IMG/VR virus record: IMGVR_UViG_3300021471_000003
Location: 1-39,299 of that record
Length of the DNA: 39,299 bases
Strand: one strand, 5' to 3'
Origin: a virus
The translations under genes were made by a program, and so were the position numbers. Positions 1 to 7,472 of this stretch are shown here, one piece after another. The notes under the pieces are model-generated. The model was not told the DNA's origin. It did not search any database and saw only the letters and a program-made list of their open reading frames with translations. Each line of letters begins with the position of its first letter. The first letter of the stretch is position 1.

Positions 1-127
1 GTATCAAACCACACTTCAAGGTCCTTGTAGAAGAACTTCAAATCTTCCACTGTAATATCAAACCTCTTCATCAGACCCAACACAACCAATAAAACTGCTG
101 TTTTTTCTCTTTCTTGTTCATTCATAT
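1..127. repeat. Terminal direct repeat, left copy
   Basis: These 127 bases are identical to 39173-39299. The repeat lies inside a small leftward gene that reads through the junction without a break, so the two copies are the same locus read twice in a circular molecule. A length of exactly 127 equals a common maximum assembler k-mer, which favours an assembly overlap over a biological terminal repeat. Confidence 0.95.
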
Positions 128-130
128 TTA

Positions 131-550
131 TCACCTCTTTTTCCTTCTTAACATACCTCTTCTCATAAACCAGTGAGTGAGACAGTATCCTTGAAGAACA
201 CTCTTTCTACTACATCTCTTGCCATCTTTGGTAATTGCTCTGCACCTTGTTGGTGTTTTGATTTCATGCTCTTTCTTAAACCTCTTCTCTTCTTCTTCAT
301 CATTTTGTATCTTTGGTTTGATAAGTTCTGGGTGTTGTTTAAGCTCTTCTTCCACAATTTCCATGTATGCCTTAGAGAATTCTAATATAATCTTTTCTTG
401 TTCTTTTTGTGGCAGGTCTTTAAATTGTTTATTTCTTTTATTATTTTTTTCAAGGATTTTCATCTTTTTAAATACAAGATAACACTCTCTAGAGCAGAAC
501 TTTATATGCCTTCCTGTTAGTTCTCTCCCACACACAATGCATTTAGCCAT
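131..550 (-). CDS. Double zinc-knuckle protein
   Basis: 139 residues, start ATG at 550 after GGGTGAT. The N-terminus carries CIVC followed by FCSREC (a CxxC/CxxxC pair, residues 4-23), typical of a small treble-clef or MYM-like finger. A charged, probably helical middle leads to a second Cys/His module near residues 103-126 with the pattern CRAITKDGKRC..GYCLTHW, a motif I know from small phage and plasmid proteins. The C-terminus is strongly basic (RRGMLRRKKR). Nucleic-acid or protein binding is likely; the exact role is unknown. It lies one base downstream of the nuclease-like gene at 551-871 and is probably co-transcribed with it. Confidence 0.85.
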   Translation of the reverse strand: MAKCIVCGRELTGRHIKFCSRECYLVFKKMKILEKNNKRNKQFKDLPQKEQEKIILEFSKAYMEIVEEELKQHPELIKPKIQNDEEEEKRFKKEHEIKTPTRCRAITKDGKRCSRKSVLQGYCLTHWFMRRGMLRRKKR

Positions 551-871
551 TTAATCACCCTCACTAATTTTTATGATTTGCCATCCTTTATACTTCCTGT
601 CTTTTCTTGGAGACCAGTAAATGTATAGATATTTCTTACAGTATGAAGGTACAGGAACATTATAAAGATGTTCGATTTCTTTCCTGAAAGAAGCATACTT
701 CTTTTTTGTAGATTTCACAGACACAAGCTTAACATAATCCTTAGTGAAAGCAACAACATCAAAAGCACCGAATGATCCTCTTGATCTCTGCACATAATAA
801 GTGTCTTTATCCTCATACAGCATCTTCATAACTTCCCTTTCTTTCTTTAATCCGTATGTTTTATTACTCAT
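551..871 (-). CDS. Hjc-like PD-(D/E)XK nuclease relative
   Basis: 106 residues, start ATG at 871 after AGGTGGT, overlapping the methyltransferase stop by four bases. The order of motifs fits archaeal Holliday-junction resolvase-like folds: KKEREVMKML (helix 1 Glu, residues 10-19), RSRGSFGAFDVVAF with Asp, then VSVKSTKKK. In the family the last motif is E-x-K; here the Glu position is Ser (SVK), so either catalysis uses a different acid or the protein binds DNA structures without cutting. Likely role is resolution or trimming of replication intermediates. A diverged paralogue sits at 37436-37747. Confidence 0.6.
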   Translation of the reverse strand: MSNKTYGLKKEREVMKMLYEDKDTYYVQRSRGSFGAFDVVAFTKDYVKLVSVKSTKKKYASFRKEIEHLYNVPVPSYCKKYLYIYWSPRKDRKYKGWQIIKISEGD

Positions 872-1635
872 TCAGACCACCTTATCAAAGTTTCTTGTGC
901 AAGCCTTTGGTTTGCTAGTTCAACATATGTTTGAGTAATATCAGATCCTATGTAGTGTCTGTTCATTTGTTTGCATGCCACAGCAGTAGTCCCAGAACCA
1001 ATAAAAGGATCATATACTAAATCTCCTTCTTTTGTTGAGAAAGAGAGTATTCTCTTCACAAGTTCGACAGGATATACTGCATGATGCACTTCTGAGATCT
1101 TAAGTTTTGAATATTGATTCTCCATATGGATGTATGTGTCAATAAAATTATACAAAGGTTTATAAAACATCTGTCCTTTTATCTCTTTTGACGGTTGTTT
1201 ATATATTTTGTAGTCTTCTGATTTAGCAAACAACCATATAAATTCCCATGTTCGTGTAAACTGTTTTTCAGATGTTATCGGTGCTGCGTTCTTCTTATAC
1301 CAACACAAAGTCTCTTTTAGCATAAGACCTTCATCTACTGCAGCAAGACACACTTTATAAGGCAGTGTTTGGGTCCTTTGTGTGTAGTTAAAGTTAAACC
1401 ATATTGTTCCTGTAGGTTTAATCACTTTCTTTAGACCTCTAAATACCTTTCTAATCCATTGAAGATATTCTTCTTCTGGTAGGTTGTCATCGTATTCTAT
1501 ATATTTCTTATTATAGGAATCCTTCCTATAACTAGCATTATATGGCGGAGAAGTAATCACACAATCAATGTAATCCTCTGGCATCTCCTTCATTAATTCA
1601 ATACAGTCTTTGTGGTATATCCTGTCTATTTCCAT
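868..1635 (-). CDS. Beta-class DNA methyltransferase (N6-adenine or N4-cytosine)
   Basis: 255 residues. Catalytic motif IV is TSPPYN at residues 28-33 and the SAM-binding motif I is DPFIGSGTT at 209-217. The order (catalytic motif first, SAM motif last) defines the beta class. The C-terminal part also shows the usual YIGSDI acidic loop after motif I. It transfers methyl from S-adenosylmethionine to an exocyclic amino group in DNA. No cognate restriction endonuclease is visible beside it, so it is an orphan enzyme, probably protecting viral DNA from host restriction or marking it. The start at 1635 lacks a clear Shine-Dalgarno site but follows the upstream stop by four bases, implying translational coupling. 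Confidence 0.95.
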   Translation of the reverse strand: MEIDRIYHKDCIELMKEMPEDYIDCVITSPPYNASYRKDSYNKKYIEYDDNLPEEEYLQWIRKVFRGLKKVIKPTGTIWFNFNYTQRTQTLPYKVCLAAVDEGLMLKETLCWYKKNAAPITSEKQFTRTWEFIWLFAKSEDYKIYKQPSKEIKGQMFYKPLYNFIDTYIHMENQYSKLKISEVHHAVYPVELVKRILSFSTKEGDLVYDPFIGSGTTAVACKQMNRHYIGSDITQTYVELANQRLAQETLIRWSE

Positions 1636-1640
1636 TTTTA

Positions 1641-1880
1641 TCAGTTTGAGTAATATTTGTCATAAAACTCTTCTGGCTTTATAGCTTGGTCTATGATAAC
1701 CCACACATAAGCCACTATGCCCCAGTAGCCTATCGTTACGAAGATAAGCAGAAGGTTCAGCCAGAACTTCCATGCATCGAACTTATATGTGTATGCCCAA
1801 CTCCAAATACCGAATACACAAGCCAAAACAACAGCTGTGACTTTGGATTTCTTAGGTCTTCCTCTTTTATCAAACTTCAT
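1641..1880 (-). CDS. Small membrane protein, TM2-like
   Basis: 79 residues, start ATG at 1880 after GAGGTGGT. The N-terminus is basic with RGRPKK, then two hydrophobic spans (about residues 15-31 and 38-64) separated by a short aromatic loop (YTYKFDAWKFW). The charged tail is KPEEFYDKYYSN. The two-helix hairpin with aromatic turn resembles TM2-domain proteins, but the family assignment is tentative. Possible roles are superinfection exclusion or a membrane anchor; the sequence does not decide. It lies directly upstream of the methyltransferase in the same operon. Confidence 0.75.
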   Translation of the reverse strand: MKFDKRGRPKKSKVTAVVLACVFGIWSWAYTYKFDAWKFWLNLLLIFVTIGYWGIVAYVWVIIDQAIKPEEFYDKYYSN

Positions 1881-1897
1881 ATTCTACCACCTCAAAT

Positions 1898-2473
1898 TTA
1901 TAGTTTTAGATATTCTCTTGGTTTGAACGTCTTATCATTGAATACCATAAATCCTCTTCTTTTTAACCCATCCCATGTAACCAGGACATCATACATATAG
2001 ATTATAGATCTAGAGACGTCATGGTCTCCATAGTATTGTTCTGGCGGGATGAAATGCTTGCCAGTTCTATGAAAGTACTCGTTCAGTATTACTGGTAATG
2101 GCAGGTCTCCATTAGCAAGCTTCTCTTCGAACTCTCTCTGCTGTTTCTTTATAATCTTACTGGCTATCTTTGCATTAAAAACATCATCTTCTTTGATCTT
2201 AACCTTTTTCTTCTTGCTTGGTTGTCGTGGGTTAATGATACTAAACTTTGTGAACTCTGCATCGAACATCACGTCATACTTGTGCTTGATAGCGTTTTCT
2301 ATATCTTTCCTTGTGGCTATCCAGAACAGTTTAAACCCTTCATGTTCGGTTGTTCCTTTAGTCCATTTAAGTCTAAGCTTTGGATTATTCTTCCAGCATT
2401 TCAAAGCATACTTTAGCAGCAGGTGTAGTTTCTCTTGTCTCTGTATCTTCTTTGACACTTCTTCCTTAGTCAT
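1898..2473 (-). CDS. Hypothetical protein, coupled to the ATPase gene
   Basis: 191 residues from ATG at 2473; a second ATG lies at 2476. GGTGAG, inside the last codons of the upstream ATPase gene, serves as its ribosome site, so the start overlaps the ATPase stop (2466-2468). The protein is basic with lysine-rich patches (KKKKVKIKEDD near residue 90). I recognise no domain. The tight coupling suggests that its product works with the ATPase, for instance as a loader, primase-associated or origin-binding partner; that is inference only. Confidence 0.75.
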   Translation of the reverse strand: MTKEEVSKKIQRQEKLHLLLKYALKCWKNNPKLRLKWTKGTTEHEGFKLFWIATRKDIENAIKHKYDVMFDAEFTKFSIINPRQPSKKKKVKIKEDDVFNAKIASKIIKKQQREFEEKLANGDLPLPVILNEYFHRTGKHFIPPEQYYGDHDVSRSIIYMYDVLVTWDGLKRRGFMVFNDKTFKPREYLKL

Positions 2474-3716
2474 CATCCTCACCAGGCGTAAGCTCTTCGA
2501 CAACCTCTTCCTTTGTCAATACTGTAATTTCTGTTGTCTGTCTAAAAAATTCTACCATTTTCCTATATTTCTCTATGGCTTGGTTAAGCACTTCCACAAG
2601 CTCATTATATTCATTCTGAGACTTCGAATAAGCGTCTATGAGCCATGTTATTTCCTCATAAGTATTAAGTTGCCTGTTACTAAGTTTTGGCATTCTGTAT
2701 GGCTTAAACCGTCTTTGGTATGCGTTTCTTCTACGCACCAATGATAGAAACTCTATCTGTTTAGCTATCTTGATGTAAAGCTCTTTGTTCTTCTCAGCAG
2801 TCCCTACTATATCAAACTCCTTATCAAACTTCTCAAGCAGGACACCATCAAATCTAAGCTTGAGAAATCTGTCATCTATGGCTTTGTTATTAGAGAATAT
2901 GACTTCGAAATACTCTTTCTCTGGGTTCTTATAGTTCTCCACATTGTTATACAGGAATGTCAGAGATTGATTTCTGCAGTCATACTTGTTCTTTGTGAGT
3001 GCAGACTTCATTGCTCCATTTATATATACAGGCTTCCCACCACCGATTTGCAGTGCCATCTCTTCCATTATGTCCTTAACTTCTTTCTTGCAATCATGTA
3101 TCTCATCAAACACCATGTTTCCTACAGCATTAATCTTGTTCAGTGTTCCAGGGATAGACCTAGGCTTAAAAACAGGACATCTATCCGTAATTGTATGCCA
3201 TACCTCAAATATAGAACTCTTGGCAAAGCTTGGTTCAGAGGTTAAGCATACAAATATCTTCCCTGCCAATCCCATGATGGCTATGATCTTCACAAGCTTG
3301 AAATGCAATGGGTGTGTATGCTCGAAAGGCATGACATCATCCACAAGCTCTCTCACCGTCATGGTTTTCTCAGGTCTGATCCTGAACGGTACAGGATTTA
3401 CAACTTCAAGCACAACGTCTTGCTTAAGCGTGAGTTCTATAGTATCCTTAACCCGAACAGGTAGCAGATCCAGGATAGACACTATTTCCCCTTTATATCT
3501 CACAAACCCGTCAAGCCAATACAATGTCCTGTCTTTCCTTGCGAAGTAGCCTTTGTAGAGTTTCTCAGAATTCCATCTCTCGTCATCGGACCTGAAATCT
3601 TCTATCTCTTTCATGTTCTGTGATACAATATTCTCTGGATAGATGAGCGAGTCGAACATGCTTCTATTATGTTCCGCAAGTACATCTAAATGAAACGGTT
3701 GACACTCTTTCCTCAT
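2466..3716 (-). CDS. P-loop ATPase, probable replication helicase or initiator
   Basis: 416 residues, start ATG at 3716 after GAGGTG. The central part shows an ATPase core: a preceding strand IFVCLTS, a Walker-A-like loop SEPSFAKSS at residues 160-168, Walker B VFDEIHD at 202-208, and a strand ending in Asn (TFLYNN, 253-258) placed like sensor 1. The Walker A lacks the usual first Gly and the Gly before Lys, so it is unusual but keeps Lys-Ser. The N-terminal 130 residues and the C-terminal helical region are unrecognised. The neighbouring ssDNA-binding candidate, methyltransferase and nuclease support a DNA-replication role. The exact class (AAA+, SF3-like or other) cannot be settled by eye. 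Confidence 0.65.
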   Translation of the reverse strand: MRKECQPFHLDVLAEHNRSMFDSLIYPENIVSQNMKEIEDFRSDDERWNSEKLYKGYFARKDRTLYWLDGFVRYKGEIVSILDLLPVRVKDTIELTLKQDVVLEVVNPVPFRIRPEKTMTVRELVDDVMPFEHTHPLHFKLVKIIAIMGLAGKIFVCLTSEPSFAKSSIFEVWHTITDRCPVFKPRSIPGTLNKINAVGNMVFDEIHDCKKEVKDIMEEMALQIGGGKPVYINGAMKSALTKNKYDCRNQSLTFLYNNVENYKNPEKEYFEVIFSNNKAIDDRFLKLRFDGVLLEKFDKEFDIVGTAEKNKELYIKIAKQIEFLSLVRRRNAYQRRFKPYRMPKLSNRQLNTYEEITWLIDAYSKSQNEYNELVEVLNQAIEKYRKMVEFFRQTTEITVLTKEEVVEELTPGEDDD

Positions 3717-3968
3717 TCAGTACACCTCTTCATCCACTATTTCTTGTTGTATTTCTTTCTTCTTGACCTTTGGCTTCTTGTTAGCCTTAGTATTCTGTCC
3801 AATCGGCACGATGCGTGGATACAGTTTCCCATTAGGATACAGTGTGAAAAGCAGTAGGAATTTGTATTCTACTACGTCTGTGAATACTGTCATCTCTTGC
3901 TGACTATTGGTTTCTTTGTTTACCTCTTTCTTTGACATTGCCTGAAACACATTATTAAACTCATCCAT
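3717..3968 (-). CDS. Hypothetical protein
   Basis: 83 residues, start ATG at 3968 with GTGATG upstream. A mixed core (EYKFLLLFTLYPNGKLYPRIVP) is followed by a lysine-rich segment (KANKKPKVKKKE) and an acidic tail. No family recognised. It lies between the ssDNA-binding candidate and the ATPase and abuts the latter with no gap. Confidence 0.7.
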   Translation of the reverse strand: MDEFNNVFQAMSKKEVNKETNSQQEMTVFTDVVEYKFLLLFTLYPNGKLYPRIVPIGQNTKANKKPKVKKKEIQQEIVDEEVY

Positions 3969-3978
3969 TCCACATCAC

Positions 3979-4701
3979 TCATAATTTTGGTTGGTCTGGT
4001 TGATTCTCAAACTCTTTCTTGAAAGTCTCCATCAATTCTTTTGTAAGCTCGTCATGTGAGAAGTTCACATAATACGTTCCCACAAAATGATTAAGCGATG
4101 GTTTTGTGTTGGTGTTCTGCACAGCGTTTCTATATATCTGGACAAACTCTCCGATAGGTTTAGGTATTACAAAACCATCTGCCTGTACGGGCTGTTGTGG
4201 TGTTGTGTTCTGCATAGGTTGTTGCATTGGTTGTTGATACTGTTGAGCTTGCATAGCTCTGTTTTGTAATTGTTGTGGTGGTGTCTGATTACTTTTGTTA
4301 AGCCAGATAATCTTTCGTATTGGATTATGTGGTGTGTTAGGGTTTGGCTGTAGCACATAGCCAAATCTCACATATTCTCCAAGCTGTGGTGGTTGTTGTA
4401 TCTTGCCTTGCGGACTCACGAATAGGTTATAAGTATGTAATCCGTCAGTCTGTCCATCAATCTTGAGCTTATACCTCTGCCAGGGTATATTATTTTTTGT
4501 CACGCCATTGCCTACATATGCCATTTCTACAACCACACCATGCTGTTGATACGTTGGCTCTTTTTGTTGCATGGTTTGTGGCTGGATTTGTTGTGGTCCT
4601 TGTGGTGTGTTTTGATACACACCTTCAGGCATAGGTTGCTGGGTATTGAACAAGTTTTGTTGTGCTGGTTGCATGTTTTGGTTTGGATTTTGCATATACA
4701 T
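3979..4701 (-). CDS. Q/P-rich protein with central OB-fold-like domain (ssDNA-binding candidate)
   Basis: 240 residues, start ATG at 4701 after GGTGAT with seven-base spacing. The first 50 residues are Gln/Pro/Asn-rich and look disordered. Residues about 53-133 form a beta-rich module (GVVVEMAYVGNG.., IPWQRYKLKIDG.., GEYVRFGYVL) that reads like an RPA/SSB OB-fold. A second Gln/Pro/Met-rich linker follows, then a conserved-looking C-terminal segment from FVIPKPIGEFVQIYRN onward that ends in an acidic tail. SSBs often combine an OB-fold with a disordered Gln-rich linker and an acidic tip. Role in replication is inferred from this and from the adjacent ATPase. Confidence 0.6.
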   Translation of the reverse strand: MYMQNPNQNMQPAQQNLFNTQQPMPEGVYQNTPQGPQQIQPQTMQQKEPTYQQHGVVVEMAYVGNGVTKNNIPWQRYKLKIDGQTDGLHTYNLFVSPQGKIQQPPQLGEYVRFGYVLQPNPNTPHNPIRKIIWLNKSNQTPPQQLQNRAMQAQQYQQPMQQPMQNTTPQQPVQADGFVIPKPIGEFVQIYRNAVQNTNTKPSLNHFVGTYYVNFSHDELTKELMETFKKEFENQPDQPKL

Positions 4702-4723
4702 TTTTTACATCACCTTTTATGTT

Positions 4724-4798
4724 ATAGTGTGTTGGTATGGGTTTATGGGTTGTGAGATCATCGGGAGGGTAATCATAGTTTCCCCATACCAACACTAT
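4724..4798 (-). promoter_or_regulatory. Long hairpin upstream of the ssDNA-binding candidate
   Basis: The arms 4724-4741 (ATAGTGTGTTGGTATGGG) and 4783-4798 (CCCATACCAACACTAT) form a 16-bp helix with a two-base bulge and a loop of about 41 bases. It fills the 110-base gap between the small gene at 4812 and the start of the gene at 4701, and no T-run follows. Likely a processing site, translational control element or operator; drawn here on the transcribed (minus) strand. Confidence 0.6.
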
Positions 4799-4811
4799 TG
4801 AGCATCATAGC

Positions 4812-4991
4812 TTACATCTTCATCATGTTTGTAATGATATAGCTCCTGCATTGCAGTATTTGTTTTGTGACTTCCATGACTTTCTGTTCTGTGATGTTTT
4901 GTAGTATTGGTACTCTGTTAGCTATGGCTTCCTTAGCAAGCAGGTTTATTGCCTGTCCGATGGCTATATCTAATTCTTTGCTATATATCAT
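4812..4991 (-). CDS. Small helical hypothetical protein
   Basis: 59 residues from ATG at 4991, chosen because GGTGGT lies just upstream. The sequence starts MIYSKELDIAIGQAINLLAKE and appears fully helical and amphipathic, with one Cys near the end (QILQC). No family recognised. Followed downstream by the long hairpin at 4724-4798. Confidence 0.65.
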   Translation of the reverse strand: MIYSKELDIAIGQAINLLAKEAIANRVPILQNITEQKVMEVTKQILQCRSYIITNMMKM

Positions 4992-5000
4992 TCTCACCAC

Positions 5001-5441
5001 CTATAGTTTTATCTCTTCATTATGCTGTATTTCTTCCTGTGTATCATCGACAAGCGGTGGAAGCTCGTCTTCAATATCTTCTTCTTTGATCACAATGTTA
5101 TCCGTTGTGGTTGGTGCAGCATCTTCTATATCTGGCACACCCACAGGCTCCTCTGGCACATCAACCTCTGGCACTACACCCTCAGGTATAGGATTCTCTT
5201 GTATATGTTGCTCGTATGTCTGTGTCTGTTGTTGTGGTTGTTCTACTAATGTATCCTCGTCAATATCTTCCACACTCTTATGCACCATGCGTAGAATATG
5301 GTTTAGATAGCATGGCGTGTCACAGAAGACTTGGATTTCGGTAAGCTGTGTCTTACCATCTCTTACTTTTGATTCTTTGAAGACACGTATTGTAGAGTTG
5401 GTTGTGTCTTCAATCTCTTTCCCACAATAATCACATTTCAT
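5001..5441 (-). CDS. Zinc-knuckle protein with long acidic tail
   Basis: 146 residues from ATG at 5441, preceded by GGGTGAG and overlapping the upstream gene's end. The N-terminus has CDYC at residues 3-6 and VFCDTPCYLNHIL near 39-50, a CxxC/CxxxC pair like those at 131-550 and 9667-9840. The remaining hundred residues are low-complexity: QPQQQTQTYEQ, then repeated Pro/Val/Glu and Asp/Glu runs. The architecture suggests a small metal-binding head on a disordered acidic arm, perhaps a DNA mimic or protein-interaction tail. Function unknown. Confidence 0.75.
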   Translation of the reverse strand: MKCDYCGKEIEDTTNSTIRVFKESKVRDGKTQLTEIQVFCDTPCYLNHILRMVHKSVEDIDEDTLVEQPQQQTQTYEQHIQENPIPEGVVPEVDVPEEPVGVPDIEDAAPTTTDNIVIKEEDIEDELPPLVDDTQEEIQHNEEIKL

Positions 5442-5601
5442 CTTTCTCACCCTTCCAAGGCAATATGCCTTTTTCAAGATATTCTTTCAATTCAAGAGAT
5501 TTATCTCCAAACTCCTGCATAATCCTGTATGATATCTTTGGATCATACCATGCAGGCACATAGTTTGGATACTTAAGCCTCTTCATTCTTTCCTTGTCCA
5601 T
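5431..5601 (-). CDS. Small hypothetical protein
   Basis: 56 residues from ATG at 5601 (MDKERMKRLKYPNY); an in-frame GTG four codons earlier is also possible because the ribosome site (GTGAG) is weak. It has the features KYPNYVPAWYDPKISYRIMQEF followed by a helix. Its start lies inside the 43-residue gene at 5573-5704 and its stop overlaps the zinc-knuckle gene at 5001-5441. Compact overlaps like these are common in this block. No family recognised. Confidence 0.6.
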   Translation of the reverse strand: MDKERMKRLKYPNYVPAWYDPKISYRIMQEFGDKSLELKEYLEKGILPWKGEKDEM

Positions 5602-5704
5602 TTTCAATCTCACAAAAATGTTTTGCTTCTAACTCTTGCCAATACTCATCCTCAAGCTTTTGCTTCTTGAGTTCTTCCTTAGTAAATGTCATCTTCTGGC
5701 TCAT
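5573..5704 (-). CDS. Very small hypothetical protein (43 aa)
   Basis: ATG at 5704 follows GAGGTG with eight-base spacing, a strong ribosome site that marks this as a gene. The product is MSQKMTFTKEELKKQKLEDE followed by a short aromatic and acidic tail, probably one helix. It overlaps the start of the next gene by 29 bases. No family recognised. Confidence 0.55.
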   Translation of the reverse strand: MSQKMTFTKEELKKQKLEDEYWQELEAKHFCEIENGQGKNEEA

Positions 5705-5709
5705 TTCTA

Positions 5710-5919
5710 TTACACCTCATCTTGTCCTTTACATTCGAGAAAAACAACATCTTCTTTTCCATTATTATACAAAGCAACCATACCAATTTCTCCTTCCTTA
5801 ACTTCTTCGTCAGGATATCTTCTAGTGGGATACTGTCTTAACCAACTTAACTCTACTACCACTTCAAGTTCTGGCTCAAAAGTTTTAAGAATCTCAATTA
5901 ATCGTTTTACTTTCACCAT
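5710..5919 (-). CDS. Small hypothetical protein
   Basis: 69 residues from ATG at 5919 immediately after AGGTGGT; a GTG one codon later is an alternative because the ATG is close to the site. The pattern KRLIEILKTFEPELEVVVEL then a short linker and GMVALYNNGKEDVVFLEC looks like a small alpha/beta fold common in phage accessory proteins, but I cannot name it. It starts within one base of the end of the upstream gene. Confidence 0.65.
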   Translation of the reverse strand: MVKVKRLIEILKTFEPELEVVVELSWLRQYPTRRYPDEEVKEGEIGMVALYNNGKEDVVFLECKGQDEV

Positions 5920-6080
5920 TACCACCTTCCAAACATCCTTTTTTCTCTTTCCCTGTCGGAGTCATCCCAATATCCATGAATCTTTAACCAATTTATTGCG
6001 TTCTCCCTCTCAAACACATTAGTAATCTCGCCGTTGAAAATCTTATTCTTCAAGTTTTGAGCTTCAAAAACTTCAACCAT
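5919..6080 (-). CDS. Very small hypothetical protein (53 aa)
   Basis: Start ATG at 6080, chosen because GGTGAG lies just upstream; a longer upstream extension lacks a ribosome site and would overlap the preceding gene. The sequence MVEVFEAQNLKNKIFNGEIT and then a Trp-rich stretch (INWLKIHGYWDD) ends in a basic tail. No family recognised. Confidence 0.55.
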   Translation of the reverse strand: MVEVFEAQNLKNKIFNGEITNVFERENAINWLKIHGYWDDSDREREKRMFGRW

Positions 6081-6324
6081 ATCTCTCACCTTTATCTTTT
6101 TCAAGTTTCTTAACCTCTTCAAGCAATCCTTCAAGATAGTCTTTGAAATTTTCTCTATCTATTGCCATTAGAGGTTTATTTGTTATGATAATATCGCAGT
6201 CAATATCTTTCACTATCGGTAATATCAGTTGTCTAAGTCGTTCAAAATCCTGCCATTTTAGTGTAGGCTCTGCTTCCAGGTTAAGGAAGCTTAATACAAA
6301 AATTCCTTTTATGGTCTTACTCAT
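6073..6324 (-). CDS. Small hypothetical protein
   Basis: 83 residues, ATG at 6324 after AGGTGAT. It alternates strands and helices (KGIFVLSFLNLE, DCDIIITNKPLMAID, then a long charged helix ending KKLEKDKGERYG). No family recognised. It overlaps the YopX-family gene upstream and the 53-residue gene downstream by about eight bases each. Confidence 0.65.
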   Translation of the reverse strand: MSKTIKGIFVLSFLNLEAEPTLKWQDFERLRQLILPIVKDIDCDIIITNKPLMAIDRENFKDYLEGLLEEVKKLEKDKGERYG

Positions 6325-6715
6325 CTATATCACCTTCTAACAATTCTGGATTTTCATAAATATTACCGATAATGACCAAATCATTTTTGTATTCATTGAT
6401 ATAATCAACAAGTGCTTCTCTATCATTTATCCATGATAATCCAAAAAATCCTTTCATAAATACAACTTCTGCGATCTCATTATTTAAGACGTGTTTTGGT
6501 TTTTTGATTTGTACTATATCCCCTTCATAAATATCTTTTCCATTCTTGTCTTTTATTCCTGTGTATTGTAAAGGTATTAGATTATTATTTCTTTCACCAT
6601 TCCATTTTCTAAAATTAAAAGTTGACATTACATTTCCTATGCAATTTAATTGAAATCCAGTGTATAACATCTCTTTATATTTCTTATCCCATGCTCTAAA
6701 TTTAATTTCTCTCAT
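6317..6715 (-). CDS. YopX-family protein
   Basis: 132 residues from ATG at 6715, after GGTGAT. It matches the YopX pattern well: REIKFRAWDKKYKEM at the N-terminus, then LQYTGIKDKNGKDIYEGDIV at about residues 50-70, and VIIGNIYENPELLE at the C-terminus. YopX proteins are widespread on phages and prophages. The fold is known from structural work, but no activity is established. Its presence ties this archaeal virus to gene pools shared with bacterial phages. Confidence 0.93.
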   Translation of the reverse strand: MREIKFRAWDKKYKEMLYTGFQLNCIGNVMSTFNFRKWNGERNNNLIPLQYTGIKDKNGKDIYEGDIVQIKKPKHVLNNEIAEVVFMKGFFGLSWINDREALVDYINEYKNDLVIIGNIYENPELLEGDIDE

Positions 6716-6766
6716 TATTATCACCATTTAGTAATTTAATTTTGTGCTTTATCCTCGAATGACATC

Positions 6767-6877
6767 TTACTCACCAATCTTATCAACAAGTTCCTTATAC
6801 TCGGGATGTTTCTTGTTGAAATGTTGTATGAATTTTCTCACTTCTATAGGTTTCATATACATTATAGCTTGCCACAT
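6767..6877 (-). CDS. Very small hypothetical protein (36 aa)
   Basis: ATG at 6877 lies after AGGTGGT with typical spacing. The product is MWQAIMYMKPIEVRKFIQHF followed by NKKHPEYKELVDKIGE, probably a single amphipathic helix pair. It abuts the upstream gene (stop at 6878). A further ATG-led frame of nine codons follows immediately and is too short to call. Confidence 0.5.
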   Translation of the reverse strand: MWQAIMYMKPIEVRKFIQHFNKKHPEYKELVDKIGE

Positions 6878-7276
6878 TTATACCACCTGTTTTTTTGATA
6901 AGTTTAGAGATATGAATGTGATTTTTTTTTTAGATTCCCGTTTAAACTTCAGCTCTGCTATGTAGTACTCGTCAAGCTTAATTTTCTTCCTGACATCAGG
7001 ATGCATTGCGAAGTATTGTGATTTAGCAATCTGGAAGCTTCGTGCTGGGAATTGTTGTTGATACATTATTCCTTTGACTAAACCCAGCTCAGGATAATCC
7101 TTCATTGCTTCAGCCTCCCAGACAAAATATATGGTTGCCTGTTGTCCTCCAGAATGCACTTTCCGTATAGGATGAATGAAATCGTACAGTTTAAGATGAT
7201 ACACTTTGCCCACTTCAAAATTGAATCTGAACTCTGGTAGGATTTCTTCCTCGAAGATGTTTACTCGTTCTGCCAT
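6878..7276 (-). CDS. Hypothetical protein, beta-rich
   Basis: 132 residues, ATG at 7276, overlapping the end of the LSm-like gene by 16 bases, with only a weak ribosome site, so coupled translation is likely. The sequence is beta-rich (FEVGKVYHLKLYDFIHPI.., QQATIYFVWEAEAM) with a basic C-terminus. The opening FNFEVGKVYHLKLYD recalls the EIGKTYKVELELE opening of the adjacent upstream gene, so both may be small barrels. No family recognised. Confidence 0.65.
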   Translation of the reverse strand: MAERVNIFEEEILPEFRFNFEVGKVYHLKLYDFIHPIRKVHSGGQQATIYFVWEAEAMKDYPELGLVKGIMYQQQFPARSFQIAKSQYFAMHPDVRKKIKLDEYYIAELKFKRESKKKITFISLNLSKKQVV

Positions 7277-7467
7277 TTTTCTTCACTATTCTGTTTAAGG
7301 AGTTTACATTGTACTATCCTATTCTTGTTGACGATGATGGTCTCGTGTCGTATTGTTGCTATCTCGATATGCTCTTCTGATTCTTTAGTTATTATTCCTG
7401 TGTAGATGATATGTTTCTCAGGCTCAAGCTCAAGCTCAACCTTGTATGTCTTCCCTATCTCAAACAT
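7261..7467 (-). CDS. Possible LSm/Hfq-like small barrel protein
   Basis: 68 residues from ATG at 7467; three start codons lie in tandem after GGAG and the last has the best spacing. The strands EIGKTYKVELELE, HIIYTGIITKESEEHIEIAT and ETIIVNKNRIVQCKLL resemble the five-strand SH3-like barrel of Sm/LSm proteins (turn with Gly, then I-x-L, then a final I-x-x-x-x-L strand). It is a shape-based guess without a diagnostic motif. If correct, it could bind RNA, of interest given the structured RNA candidates here. Confidence 0.5.
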   Translation of the reverse strand: MFEIGKTYKVELELEPEKHIIYTGIITKESEEHIEIATIRHETIIVNKNRIVQCKLLKQNSEEKWQNE

Positions 7468-7472
7468 CATCA

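Noticed and set aside
1-127. Biological terminal repeat of a linear genome
   Set aside because: Exact length of 127 and an uninterrupted gene across the junction fit an assembly overlap in a circular molecule better.
6744-6766. Nine-codon ATG frame (MSFEDKAQN) after GGTGAG
   Set aside because: The ribosome site is good, but the frame is too short to support as a gene.
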